Shown here piece after piece: positions 9,516 through 16,974 of a DNA stretch of 47,078 nt. Each line of letters starts with the position of its first letter. Position 1 is the stretch's first letter. The translations under genes were made by a program, and so were the position numbers. The notes below the pieces were generated by a model. The model saw nothing but the letters and a program-made list of their open reading frames with translations. It ran no database searches and was not told the DNA's origin. Source of the stretch: Fidelibacterota bacterium (GTDB lineage Bacteria > Fidelibacterota > UBA8477 > JABMPR01). The stretch lies in contig JABIFG010000192.1 in assembly GCA_018650795.1 (NCBI GenBank), forward strand, positions 1 to 47,078, written 5' to 3'.

Positions 9516-10337
9516 ATGAAAACAAAAACAGCATTAATCATCGCCATTATCTTGGGAATTTTCACCTACACCCTACCCCTTTATGCCAGTGACAATGAAT
9601 ATCACATTGAGGAAAAAACCGTTATCGATATTCCCGTTGTTGGAAAAATATCAACGATGACCTCAAGCTATCTCTCAGGTTGTAAACTAAAGGAAACCAC
9701 CACGGTCAAGATGCATAACGCACTTGTTAAAATTATGAGTGATTCAGATGGGAAAAGTACTGAGGCAATTCTAACCAACTTATGCGATGAAATTCAGTGG
9801 CAATACAACGGAGAATCTGAAACGTATGAACCCCTATCTTTCGAAAAAGTTCGTGATCAAAAATCCTCCGAGGAAGACGATCATGAAACTCATATTGATA
9901 TGGGGTCAGATCAAAATGATATAGATGATCTCCCCAAGATGGTGCGCGAAATTTTGGGCTACGAAAAAAATATTAATGGCCATAAAGCCCGAAAAGTAGT
10001 CACCACAGTTTATCCGGAAGATTCAGACAGTCGCATCGTCGTGGAGGAGTTTTATACGAGTAAGTCCACCGCCTTATCCAAGATCTCAAAGGCTAGAGAA
10101 GATCTCAGTAAGAAACTCGGCTATGATGAATCCGATGTGGAAGGTATCCCCTCTCTTGTGGATGTCATCTATGAGGCCATTAAAAAGGATAAGGAGTGGT
10201 CACGACCTGAAGGTGATATCGTAAGGTTTGTTATCAGACTTCTGGATGAAGATGATGAAGATATCTTTACCATGAAGTATGATGTCCTGGAAGCTGAGAC
10301 ATCACGCTTTCAAGAGGATCATTTCGTACTGAAGTGA
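9516..10337 (+). CDS. Exported protein of unknown function linked to the ABC operon
   Basis: An ATG at 9516 with AAGAGAG upstream gives a clear signal peptide (MKTKTALIIAIILGIFTYTLPLYA). The frame upstream of it, open from 9447, overlaps the permease and is not convincing. The mature protein (about 250 residues) is very acidic, with SSEEDDHETH, LDEDDEDI and a coiled segment near SKISKAREDLSKKLG. The opening part (HIEEKTVIDIPVVGKISTMTSSYLSG) and the middle (GYEKNINGHKARKVVTT) resemble DUF4412-like periplasmic proteins, but I am not certain of the family. Only 32 bp separate it from the permease, so it probably belongs to the same transcript. Confidence 0.75.
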   Translation: MKTKTALIIAIILGIFTYTLPLYASDNEYHIEEKTVIDIPVVGKISTMTSSYLSGCKLKETTTVKMHNALVKIMSDSDGKSTEAILTNLCDEIQWQYNGESETYEPLSFEKVRDQKSSEEDDHETHIDMGSDQNDIDDLPKMVREILGYEKNINGHKARKVVTTVYPEDSDSRIVVEEFYTSKSTALSKISKAREDLSKKLGYDESDVEGIPSLVDVIYEAIKKDKEWSRPEGDIVRFVIRLLDEDDEDIFTMKYDVLEAETSRFQEDHFVLK

Positions 10338-10504
10338 GTTAGTGCTTCTACTGGCTTATAGTTTTAGCAAATATTGCCCCTGGCTCGATCAAGTGGCATA
10401 TTGATTGCCGATGTAAAGGAAGTTCGAAGTGCGTCGGATCGGCACACTTCAGCTGGATGAAATGACACCTATTCCGATCCACTATTGCAAGAGGGTTAAA
10501 TCTC

Positions 10505-11299
10505 ATGGAAAACATATCATTAATTCAACGGATCGTAAATTTATTTTTTACGCCAAGCAAAGCCTTTGACGGATTATCCAATGGGGTTTCATATAAAGAT
10601 TGGCTCTACCCCCTGCTTATAGTTACTGCAGGTATTGCGATTTTACCTCTCTTTTATAGAGATATAAGTATCGATGAAGGCCAGTATCGACTTATTCAGA
10701 CCGAAAGGGCTATCTCCAACAATCCAGACTATTCTGATGAGCAAAAGACGATTATGCTTGAAAAGATCTCAGGCTATCAAGAAAAAGTTGAAGACGCCAG
10801 AGAGAACCCCTGGGCATTGCGCAACCTATGGGGATATCCACTTATTCCTGTATCAATATTTGCTATGACGGCTTTCTTTTCAGCCATCTTGCTAATGGTA
10901 GGAAATTTTGGGATGGGGGGACAGGTCAAGTTCTTCCAAATATTTACTGTTGTGATGATGAGTTACCTCATCAGTGGCAACGGATTTTTTATGAACAGTA
11001 TCCCAGGAGTTGGCACTCTGGAGCTCATGGTCAAAACCCCCTTAATCCTTATGAAGGATTCTACAAATCTTGTGTTAAGTCCAGGACTCATGTTTGATGA
11101 AATTGACTCCTTCTTCAAGCAATTTCTCAACCAACTCGATGTATTCCGTATCTGGGGCATGGTGGTCATGGGTTTTGGCTTTGCCACACTTTATAACAAA
11201 TCAACAGCCACAGGCATCATGGCAGTGGGACTTCCCTGGCTTATTCTTGTCTCAATTGGAGCGGCCCTCATGAAAGCCAACAGTATGGTAATAGGTTAA
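10505..11299 (+). CDS. Yip1-domain-like integral membrane protein
   Basis: 264 residues. The N-terminus (SLIQRIVNLFFTPSKAFDGL) matches the usual opening of bacterial Yip1/DUF1282-type proteins ('i..if..P...f..l'). It is followed by a first span near residues 32-48, a soluble charged stretch (residues 55-105) and four further hydrophobic segments. GAGGG precedes the start. The TolC-like gene follows closely (54 bp from this stop to its preferred start), so this gene may lead the efflux operon. The role is unknown; the family assignment rests on topology and the N-terminal motif. Confidence 0.7.
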   Translation: MENISLIQRIVNLFFTPSKAFDGLSNGVSYKDWLYPLLIVTAGIAILPLFYRDISIDEGQYRLIQTERAISNNPDYSDEQKTIMLEKISGYQEKVEDARENPWALRNLWGYPLIPVSIFAMTAFFSAILLMVGNFGMGGQVKFFQIFTVVMMSYLISGNGFFMNSIPGVGTLELMVKTPLILMKDSTNLVLSPGLMFDEIDSFFKQFLNQLDVFRIWGMVVMGFGFATLYNKSTATGIMAVGLPWLILVSIGAALMKANSMVIG

Positions 11300-11353
11300 A
11301 TGCCTACCCCCACGCACCAATTAACTAAAATTTTACTTATGATAGGAAATTCA

Positions 11354-12616
11354 ATGCATTTAAGAATATTAGGGTCTTTGCTACTCTTTCTAACCAGCAT
11401 ATCGGGTTTTGGTCAATCAAGTTCACCAATAACCCTTGATGATTGTATCCGTATCGGATTAGAACACAATCAATCACTACGAATCAACCGCTTTGAGACC
11501 GATCGAAGCGTTTCACAAGCTAAGAGCAACATAGGTATGGTTTTACCTGTTGTTAATTTCTCTCTCTCAGGTGCCAGTACCGATTTATTCGGAACCGGTT
11601 GGAATGAGGGCTATTCGAGTTCACTTACTCTCTCTCAAAACATCTGGGACGGTGGCGCCTGGTGGAATACTCTCAAATCAGCCAAAGTTGCTCAGGATGC
11701 TGCGAGTATTCAATACGAGAGTTATGAGGTTAATACAGTTTATCAGGTCAAAGCTGCCTACTATAGCTATCTATCTACTCAACAACTCCTGGATGTCTAT
11801 CGTGAGAACCAGACCACCAGTCAGTATCAACATCAGCTCACTCTTGAGCGATTCAAACTGGGGGCTGCCTCACAAAACGACACCTTGAGAACCCGTGTGA
11901 ATATAGAAAACTCTCGTCTACAGATAATCAATGGTGAGCTTGACCTCCAGTCGAAATCTCGCAACCTCAACATTATTCTAGGTCGCGAAGCTAACGCTGC
12001 TCTCACACTGGCAGAACCAGTCTGGCAAGAAGTCGAAATTCCAGGAGTTGATCAGATCATGGATGAGGTTCTCAGCTCAAATCACTCACTCAGATTGTTG
12101 GAACAAAACAAAGAGATTATGGCCTATAATGTAAAAATTGCCAAATCCGGTTACATGCCCTCTCTGGGCCTCTCTGCATCCTATCGTAATAGCGCTGCAG
12201 CCATGGGTGATGTCTTTGGTGAAACTACCTCAACAAAGTCTGCTGGACTTTCCCTGAGCTGGAATCTGTTTAACGGAACCCGTACAAGTCGTGGGGTAGA
12301 GCAGGGTAGAATCAACGCTAAAATGGCAGTAGAAAACTATGATTTATCGGCCAGAAATCTCCGCAAAGAATTGGCTCAAACATTAGAGCAAATGGATGCA
12401 TTGAAGGAGTCGGTAAAAATTTCTCAACTCATTCTGACTGCCTCCGAACAGGATCTTTTATTGGCACAAGAACAATATAAAATTGGCTCATTGTCCATCC
12501 TGGATGTTTTGAGGATAACGGCAAGTTATGAAGATGCTAAATCGAATTTAATCCGCACACAGCACAATTTGAAAGTAGCTGAGGCAGGACTGCTCCAGCT
12601 CATGGGAAAACGTTAA
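11354..12616 (+). CDS. TolC family outer membrane efflux protein
   Basis: The start at 11354 is chosen because TAGGAAA lies five bases before it and a signal peptide follows (MHLRILGSLLLFLTSISGFG); the frame itself is open from 11300. The 420 residues contain the duplicated coiled-coil/beta-barrel pattern of TolC: ITLDDCIRIGLEHNQSLRI at the start; LLDVYRENQTTSQYQHQLTLERFKLGAASQNDTLR in the first half; and EQDLLLAQEQYKIGSLSILDVLRI in the second. It would form the outer-membrane exit duct for the adaptor and MacB-like transporter encoded downstream. The adaptor gene begins nine bases after its stop. Confidence 0.93.
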   Translation: MHLRILGSLLLFLTSISGFGQSSSPITLDDCIRIGLEHNQSLRINRFETDRSVSQAKSNIGMVLPVVNFSLSGASTDLFGTGWNEGYSSSLTLSQNIWDGGAWWNTLKSAKVAQDAASIQYESYEVNTVYQVKAAYYSYLSTQQLLDVYRENQTTSQYQHQLTLERFKLGAASQNDTLRTRVNIENSRLQIINGELDLQSKSRNLNIILGREANAALTLAEPVWQEVEIPGVDQIMDEVLSSNHSLRLLEQNKEIMAYNVKIAKSGYMPSLGLSASYRNSAAAMGDVFGETTSTKSAGLSLSWNLFNGTRTSRGVEQGRINAKMAVENYDLSARNLRKELAQTLEQMDALKESVKISQLILTASEQDLLLAQEQYKIGSLSILDVLRITASYEDAKSNLIRTQHNLKVAEAGLLQLMGKR

Positions 12617-12625
12617 GAGGTTGAC

Positions 12626-13870
12626 ATGTCCAAAAAGAAAATAATTATCATCGTCCTTGCTGTTGTAGTCATCGGTATCATCGGATTTTTCGCAGTAAAG
12701 AAAGAGCAGGGGAACAGCAAAGACGTCCAATCTGCAAAGGTTGAGCGTGGACAGGTCGTCCATAAGGTTGCTGCTTCCGGTAGAATTCAACCCGTTGTTG
12801 AAGTTGATGTCAGTGCCGATGTTGCCGGTCGTGTGATCCGTATGGCTGTCAAAGAAGGAGATTGGGTTAAGAAGGGACAATTTCTGGCACAACTCGATGC
12901 CACCCGCTATAAGGCAGACGTTGATCGCGCTGAACAGGTTTTGGCCTCCTCAGAAGCTTCATTATCCCTGGCTGAACTTGAAAAAAACCAACAGTTCGAA
13001 CTATTCCAAAAGAAATTAGTCAGCGAGCTTATCTACCAGGGAGCCCTTGTCCGTTATCAACAGAGCTTGTCAGCTAAGAAACAGGCTGAGGCTGCACTGG
13101 CTCAATCAAACGATAACTATAAAAAGACTATGATGTTTGCTCCCATGTCTGGAACAGTCACCCTGGTAAACAAGGAAGTTGGCGAGATGGCTCTTGGATC
13201 TTCCTTCAGTAGGGACATTATTATGATTATTGCCGACCTGAACGAAATGGAAGTTCTGGTCGATGTGAATGAAAATGATGTAGTGGATGTTGCCTTAGGG
13301 GATACTACTGAAATTGAAATAGATGCACTTCAAGATACCATGTTTCAGGGCATCGTCACTGAAATTGCCCATAGTGCCCAGAATGCTGGACAGGGAAGTC
13401 TAGATCAGGTGACCAACTTTAAGGTTCAGATTCGCCTTTTAGATCCACCAAAGGAAATTCGCCCAGGTATGTCCGCAGCAGTTGACATCCGTTCAGATGT
13501 TCAAAATGACGTCTTGTTTGTACCCATACAGAGCATCACCATGAGAAAGCCCAAACAACTCCAGGAAAAGCAGGATAAGGAGCTTTCCCGTGCTGACAGC
13601 AGCATGAATGAAGAGGATGAAGATCTCGAACCAGTTGAAGTCGTATTTGTCCTGGTAGATAGTGAAAAAGGCAAAGGCAAAGAAGTGGTTCAACGTGAAG
13701 TAGTCACTGGGATTATTGGAGAGCGTGATTTTGAAATTGTCTCCGGCCTGGAATTGGATGATGAAATTGTCACTGGTCCTTACAAAGAAATTAGCCGTGG
13801 TTTGAATGATGGTGACAAAGTGAAGGTCACCAAACGTAAAAAGTTCAATGCTGAGGATAAGCAGGATTAG
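12626..13870 (+). CDS. Efflux periplasmic adaptor subunit (HlyD/MacA family)
   Basis: 414 residues. An uncleaved N-terminal membrane anchor (residues 5-24) is followed by a biotinyl-lipoyl-like half domain (VEVDVSADVAGRVIRMAVKEGDWVKKGQFLAQLD), a coiled-coil hairpin (about 90-160), the second lipoyl half (FAPMSGTVTLVNKEVGE), and beta-barrel and membrane-proximal domains. A charged insertion with EDEDLEPVE lies near residues 305-335. Together with the TolC protein upstream and the MacB-type ATPase and permeases downstream, this forms a tripartite efflux system. The 312-bp spacer after it is unusually long for such an operon and contains a repeat remnant. Confidence 0.93.
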   Translation: MSKKKIIIIVLAVVVIGIIGFFAVKKEQGNSKDVQSAKVERGQVVHKVAASGRIQPVVEVDVSADVAGRVIRMAVKEGDWVKKGQFLAQLDATRYKADVDRAEQVLASSEASLSLAELEKNQQFELFQKKLVSELIYQGALVRYQQSLSAKKQAEAALAQSNDNYKKTMMFAPMSGTVTLVNKEVGEMALGSSFSRDIIMIIADLNEMEVLVDVNENDVVDVALGDTTEIEIDALQDTMFQGIVTEIAHSAQNAGQGSLDQVTNFKVQIRLLDPPKEIRPGMSAAVDIRSDVQNDVLFVPIQSITMRKPKQLQEKQDKELSRADSSMNEEDEDLEPVEVVFVLVDSEKGKGKEVVQREVVTGIIGERDFEIVSGLELDDEIVTGPYKEISRGLNDGDKVKVTKRKKFNAEDKQD

Positions 13871-14182
13871 GGAAATTGGCTCTGATATTTCAAATCAATA
13901 ACCTTTTTCTCGTCATCCCGAGTACTTCGACTTCGCTCAGTACAGGCTCCATCGAGGGATATCGATAAAGTGAAATCAGAATGCAGTAGAGGGTAAACAG
14001 TAGTAACGATGCAAAGCCCGGCTCAAAAAATCTCACTGCTTATATTAAGAATATTAAATAATTATGAATGAAATAAACACTAAAGAATTAGCCCCTATGA
14101 ATTTTACTATCTGCTGTCCACTGTATTCTGTCTTCTCATCAACCACTTATCGTTTGCTTGAATTACCATCCTTGGGGGTTAA
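13871..14182. other. Long spacer inside the efflux operon carrying a repeat remnant
   Basis: A 312-bp gap between adaptor and ATPase genes. It holds the degenerate repeat at 13912-13963 and otherwise AT-rich sequence without a credible ORF. The ATPase ribosome binding site (GGGGGTT) closes the gap. Whether an internal promoter lies here cannot be decided by eye. Confidence 0.6.
13912..13963 (+). repeat. Degenerate solo copy of the GIY-YIG element end repeat
   Basis: GTCATCCCGAG (13912-13922) and CGAGGGATATC (13953-13963) are the two halves of the left-end repeat seen at 14917 and 16590, but here a 30-base segment separates them. That segment contains its own GTACT/AGTAC hairpin. No nuclease gene follows. 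I read it as a relic or a relative of the same family. Confidence 0.7.
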
Positions 14183-14881
14183 ATGTCACTAATCCAGGTC
14201 AAAGATCTATATAAAATTTACCAAATGGGAAATACGGAAGTTCGCGCACTTGATGGAGTCTCTGTGTCCATCGAAAAGAATGAATATGTTTCCATTATGG
14301 GTCCATCTGGCTCCGGCAAATCCACCCTCATGAATCTAATAGGCTGTCTGGATACACCAACTTCAGGTGAGTTTTTCATGGATGGCATCGATGTAGCAAC
14401 TATGGGTGATGATGAATTGGCACATATCCGCAATAAAAAAATCGGATTTGTATTTCAAACCTTCAATCTTTTACCAAAATCTACCAGTTTGCGAAATGTC
14501 GAATTACCTCTGATTTACAATGGTGAAATTAAAGCACATGAGCGTAGAGATATGGCTATTAGTGCCCTCACACGGGTAAACCTGGGTGATAGAGTTAGTC
14601 ACAAACCCAATGAGCTATCAGGTGGGCAACGACAACGTGTCGCCGTGGCCAGAGCACTGGTCAACAATCCAGCAATTATTCTGGCTGATGAACCTACAGG
14701 AAATCTCGACTCCAAAACGGGTGAGGAAATCATGGCCCTCTTTGATGAGCTTCATAAACAGGGCAACACCATTATTCTGGTAACCCATGAGGAGCATATT
14801 GCCGCTCATGCTTCCCGCGTGGTAAGACTTCTCGATGGCAAGATCGCCGTAGACGAACTCACAAAGCGAGGCAAAAGCTAA
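14183..14881 (+). CDS. MacB/LolD-type ABC transporter ATP-binding protein
   Basis: 232 residues. Walker A is GPSGSGKST (about 39-47), the Q-loop is in [10 protein letters not shown], the signature is [15 protein letters not shown], Walker B is [13 protein letters not shown], and the H-switch is LVTHEEHIA. These are hallmarks of the MacB/LolD/FtsE branch, which powers mechanotransmission by FtsX-type permeases rather than substrate passage through the membrane. It is the only ATPase of this operon and presumably serves both permeases downstream. It is followed by a 35-bp gap and then the first GIY-YIG element. Confidence 0.95.
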   Translation: MSLIQVKDLYKIYQMGNTEVRALDGVSVSIEKNEYVSIMGPSGSGKSTLMNLIGCLDTPTSGEFFMDGIDVATMGDDELAHIRNKKIGFVFQTFNLLPKSTSLRNVELPLIYNGEIKAHERRDMAISALTRVNLGDRVSHKPNELSGGQRQRVAVARALVNNPAIILADEPTGNLDSKTGEEIMALFDELHKQGNTIILVTHEEHIAAHASRVVRLLDGKIAVDELTKRGKS

Positions 14882-14916
14882 ACTTGAAAAAGAATTCTCA
14901 TCTGGATTTCAACGTT

Positions 14917-14941
14917 TGTCATCCCGAGCGGAGTCGAGGGA
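14917..14941 (+). repeat. Inverted repeat end, copy 1 left
   Basis: The 25-bp end starts TGTCATCCCGAGCGGAG and finishes TCGAGGGA. It is the exact reverse complement of 15255-15279. Confidence 0.9.
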
Positions 14942-14951
14942 TATCTATATT

Positions 14952-15329
14952 ATGAAACAGGGACAAGTTTACATATTAGAATGTTCTGATGCCTCATTAT
15001 ACACGGGAATAACCAGTAATCTGGAAAATCGATTGGCTCAACACCATGAAGGGAATTTCCCTGGATACACTCATTCGAGACGGCCATTAAAACTGCTCTG
15101 GAATACTGATATTATGGATATTCAAGATGCTATTCTTCTCGAAAAACAAATAAAAAATTGGGGCAGACAAAAGAAGAAAGCCCTCATCACTGAAAATTGG
15201 GATGTACTTCAATTTTTCTCAGAATGTAAAAACTCCACCCACAGTAGGCATCTTTCCCTCGACTCCGCTCGGGATGACATAACTAGTGTCCGTGAGAGTA
15301 ACAAAAGACCCAGAAGGTTATTAATATGA
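14952..15329 (+). CDS. GIY-YIG nuclease family protein, copy 1
   Basis: 125 residues from the ATG at 14952. The same frame is open from a TTG at 14916 and then translates the left repeat as SSRAESRDI; I regard that as passive. The GIY-YIG core is VYILECSDASLYTG at residues 6-19. It is followed by the catalytic arginine helix (SNLENRLAQHHEG), the SRRPLKLLW strand and the metal-binding glutamate helix (AILLEKQIKNW). It belongs to the small single-domain UPF0213-like group. The C-terminus runs through the right repeat as SLDSARDD, then through host sequence to a TGA overlapping the permease ATG by four bases (ATGA). All catalytic positions look intact. The role in mobility is inferred from the flanking repeats. 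Confidence 0.85.
   Translation: MKQGQVYILECSDASLYTGITSNLENRLAQHHEGNFPGYTHSRRPLKLLWNTDIMDIQDAILLEKQIKNWGRQKKKALITENWDVLQFFSECKNSTHSRHLSLDSARDDITSVRESNKRPRRLLI
15255..15279 (-). repeat. Inverted repeat end, copy 1 right
   Basis: Starts TCCCTCGACTCCGCTCGGG and ends ATGACA. It is the mirror of the left end at 14917-14941. It is translated as part of the nuclease C-terminus. Confidence 0.9.
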
Positions 15330-16546
15330 AAAGTTTCTTCTGGGAAAACTTGCGCATTGCTCTAGCTGAATTGTGGAGCCACAAGACCCGCTCAATCCTT
15401 ACTGGAACTGGGATAGTAATCGGGATCATCGCGGTATCCCTTATGTCTACCCTTATCAATGGGGTTGATGGTCTTTTTGAGGATAGCATGAAATTTCTGG
15501 GACGTGGTAATCTATATGTTGAAAAATGGCCCTGGTTTGGTGATGAAGATTGGTGGACACTTCGCAACCGTCCCCGCATCGAGCTGGATATGGCTGATGA
15601 GATCAAGGAGCGCTCACAATATGCCATGGTTGTTGCCGCAGAAAGAGGGCGATCTGCAAACCTTAGTTATAAAGAATTATCCGCTGAAAATATCTATATA
15701 CATGGTGTCACCGCAAACTACCCCGAGGTATCCACGGTGGATGTGGAGTACGGTCGGTTTTTTACTGAATCTGAGGATCGGACAGGAGCTCAGGTAGTAC
15801 TGCTGGGTTCTGAAGTTGCTAAGACTCTATTTCCTCAGGGAAATCCTGTAGATAAAATGATCTTCGCAGGCTCGAAACGATTCAGAGTGATTGGTGTTCT
15901 CGCTGAAATGGGAAAATTCATGGGAGCATTTTCAAATGACACTCAGGTGATCATTCCTCTGGCAACCTTTAATAAAATTTTTCATGGTCCCTGGGGGCGC
16001 AGAAGTATCACAGTTAAGGTCCCGGAACACCTCGTGGATGATGCCAAAGAAGAACTTCGGGGTGTTGTCAGGGTATTGCGAGGTCTTAAACCTGGAGAAA
16101 AGGATAATTTTGCCATTAATCAGCAAAATGCTTTCCGCCAATCGTACCAAGGCATCAAGATGGCTATCGGTGGAACAGGCATGATAATTACCGCTCTCTC
16201 CCTCCTTGTCGGTGGAATTGGAATTGCCAACATTATGTTCGTCTCTGTAAAGGAGCGTACCAGAGAGATCGGCGTACGCAAAGCACTCGGTGCTACCAGG
16301 AGTCAGATTCAGGGCCAATTTCTTATCGAAGCCATGCTCATCACGGCTTCGGGGGGATTAGTAGGTCTGATCATTTCAACTTTGATTAGCATGGGGATAA
16401 GCAAATTCTTGTTCCCAGCTAACATGTCATTTGGAGTGGCATTTATGGCCATTGCACTCAGTGCTGGAGTAGGTCTTTTTGCAGGTTTGGCACCTGCTCG
16501 AAAGGGAGCCAAATTGGATCCCATCGAAGCCCTGAGATATGAATAG
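15326..16546 (+). CDS. MacB/FtsX-type ABC transporter permease 1
   Basis: 406 residues. A first transmembrane helix at about 20-45 (KTRSILTGTGIVIGIIAVSLMSTLING) is followed by a large periplasmic MacB core domain (about 50-270), then three C-terminal helices in the FtsX pattern with the conserved KERTREIGVRKALGAT and ending APARKGAKLDPIEALRYE. This is the four-helix MacB/LolCE topology. AGAAGG lies eight bases before the ATG, so the gene keeps its own ribosome binding site despite the nuclease element ending 46 bp upstream. It partners the ATPase and probably permease 2. Confidence 0.93.
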   Translation: MKSFFWENLRIALAELWSHKTRSILTGTGIVIGIIAVSLMSTLINGVDGLFEDSMKFLGRGNLYVEKWPWFGDEDWWTLRNRPRIELDMADEIKERSQYAMVVAAERGRSANLSYKELSAENIYIHGVTANYPEVSTVDVEYGRFFTESEDRTGAQVVLLGSEVAKTLFPQGNPVDKMIFAGSKRFRVIGVLAEMGKFMGAFSNDTQVIIPLATFNKIFHGPWGRRSITVKVPEHLVDDAKEELRGVVRVLRGLKPGEKDNFAINQQNAFRQSYQGIKMAIGGTGMIITALSLLVGGIGIANIMFVSVKERTREIGVRKALGATRSQIQGQFLIEAMLITASGGLVGLIISTLISMGISKFLFPANMSFGVAFMAIALSAGVGLFAGLAPARKGAKLDPIEALRYE

Positions 16547-16589
16547 TTCAGTCCAATGATTTTAGTTGTTATTTATATGACTTCAGATT

Positions 16590-16616
16590 GTCATCCCGAG
16601 CGGAGTCGAGGGATAT
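16590..16616 (+). repeat. Inverted repeat end, copy 2 left
   Basis: Starts GTCATCCCGAGCGGAG and ends AGGGATAT. It is the exact reverse complement of 16924-16950 and the same sequence as the copy 1 left end. Confidence 0.9.
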
Positions 16617-16623
16617 CGAACAA

Positions 16624-16974
16624 ATGAGACAGGGACAAGTGTACACATTAGAATGTTCTGATGGCTCATTATACACTGGAGTAACCAGCAATCTAGAAAA
16701 TCGATTAGCCCAACATCATGAAGGAAATTTCCAGGGCTATACTCATTCTAGACGACCCTTGATATTGCTTTGGATTACCGATTTCTTAGATATTCAAGAC
16801 GCCATTCTACTTGAGAAGCAAATTAAAAATTGGAGTCGAGAGAAAAAGAAAGCTCTTATTAATGAAGAATGGAATTTCCTCCATTTGCTATCAGAATGTA
16901 AAAACTCCAGTCACAGTAATAACATATCCCTCGACTCCGCTCGGGATGACGAGGACAATTGTCAATGTATATAA
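16624..16974 (+). CDS. GIY-YIG nuclease family protein, copy 2
   Basis: 116 residues from the ATG at 16624; an upstream in-frame TTG at 16588 would add the repeat-encoded SSRAESRDI. The domain is intact: VYTLECSDGSLYTG, then SNLENRLAQHHEG with the arginine, then AILLEKQIKNWSREKKKAL with the glutamate. Against copy 1 I count 22 differences in 109 aligned residues and no gap. The tail again translates the right repeat (SLDSARDD). The stop at 16972-16974 overlaps the ATG of permease 2 (16965) by ten bases. Intact reading frames in both copies argue for recent activity or selection. Confidence 0.85.
   Translation: MRQGQVYTLECSDGSLYTGVTSNLENRLAQHHEGNFQGYTHSRRPLILLWITDFLDIQDAILLEKQIKNWSREKKKALINEEWNFLHLLSECKNSSHSNNISLDSARDDEDNCQCI
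16924..16950 (-). repeat. Inverted repeat end, copy 2 right
   Basis: Starts ATATCCCTCGACTCCG and ends GGGATGAC. It is immediately followed by the ribosome binding site of permease 2. Confidence 0.9.

Larger units (their letters stand above)
14917..15279 (+). mobile_element. GIY-YIG nuclease element, copy 1, bounded by perfect 25-bp inverted repeats
   Basis: Left end 14917-14941 (begins TGTCATCCCGAGCGGAG) and right end 15255-15279 are exact reverse complements over 25 bp. Each end is itself an imperfect hairpin: ATCCC pairs with GGGAT around a bulged GA/TC step. The interior encodes one GIY-YIG nuclease. The element is 363 bp long and lies between the ATPase and first permease genes. I see no target duplication at the edges. 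The layout recalls REP sequences flanking a RAYT transposase gene, with a GIY-YIG nuclease in its place; that comparison is inference. Confidence 0.8.
16590..16950 (+). mobile_element. GIY-YIG nuclease element, copy 2, bounded by perfect 27-bp inverted repeats
   Basis: Left end 16590-16616 and right end 16924-16950 are exact reverse complements over 27 bp. The first 25 positions are shared with copy 1. The interior encodes a GIY-YIG protein about 80% identical to copy 1, with no gaps across 109 residues. The right end stops 14 bp before the ATG of permease 2. The size (361 bp) and orientation match copy 1. The divergence inside, compared with near-identity of the ends, suggests either separate insertions or constraint on the ends. 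Confidence 0.8.

Noticed and set aside
14916..16974. Classical transposon target duplications at the GIY-YIG element edges
   Set aside because: The bases flanking the left and right ends do not match for either copy, so no duplication is claimed.
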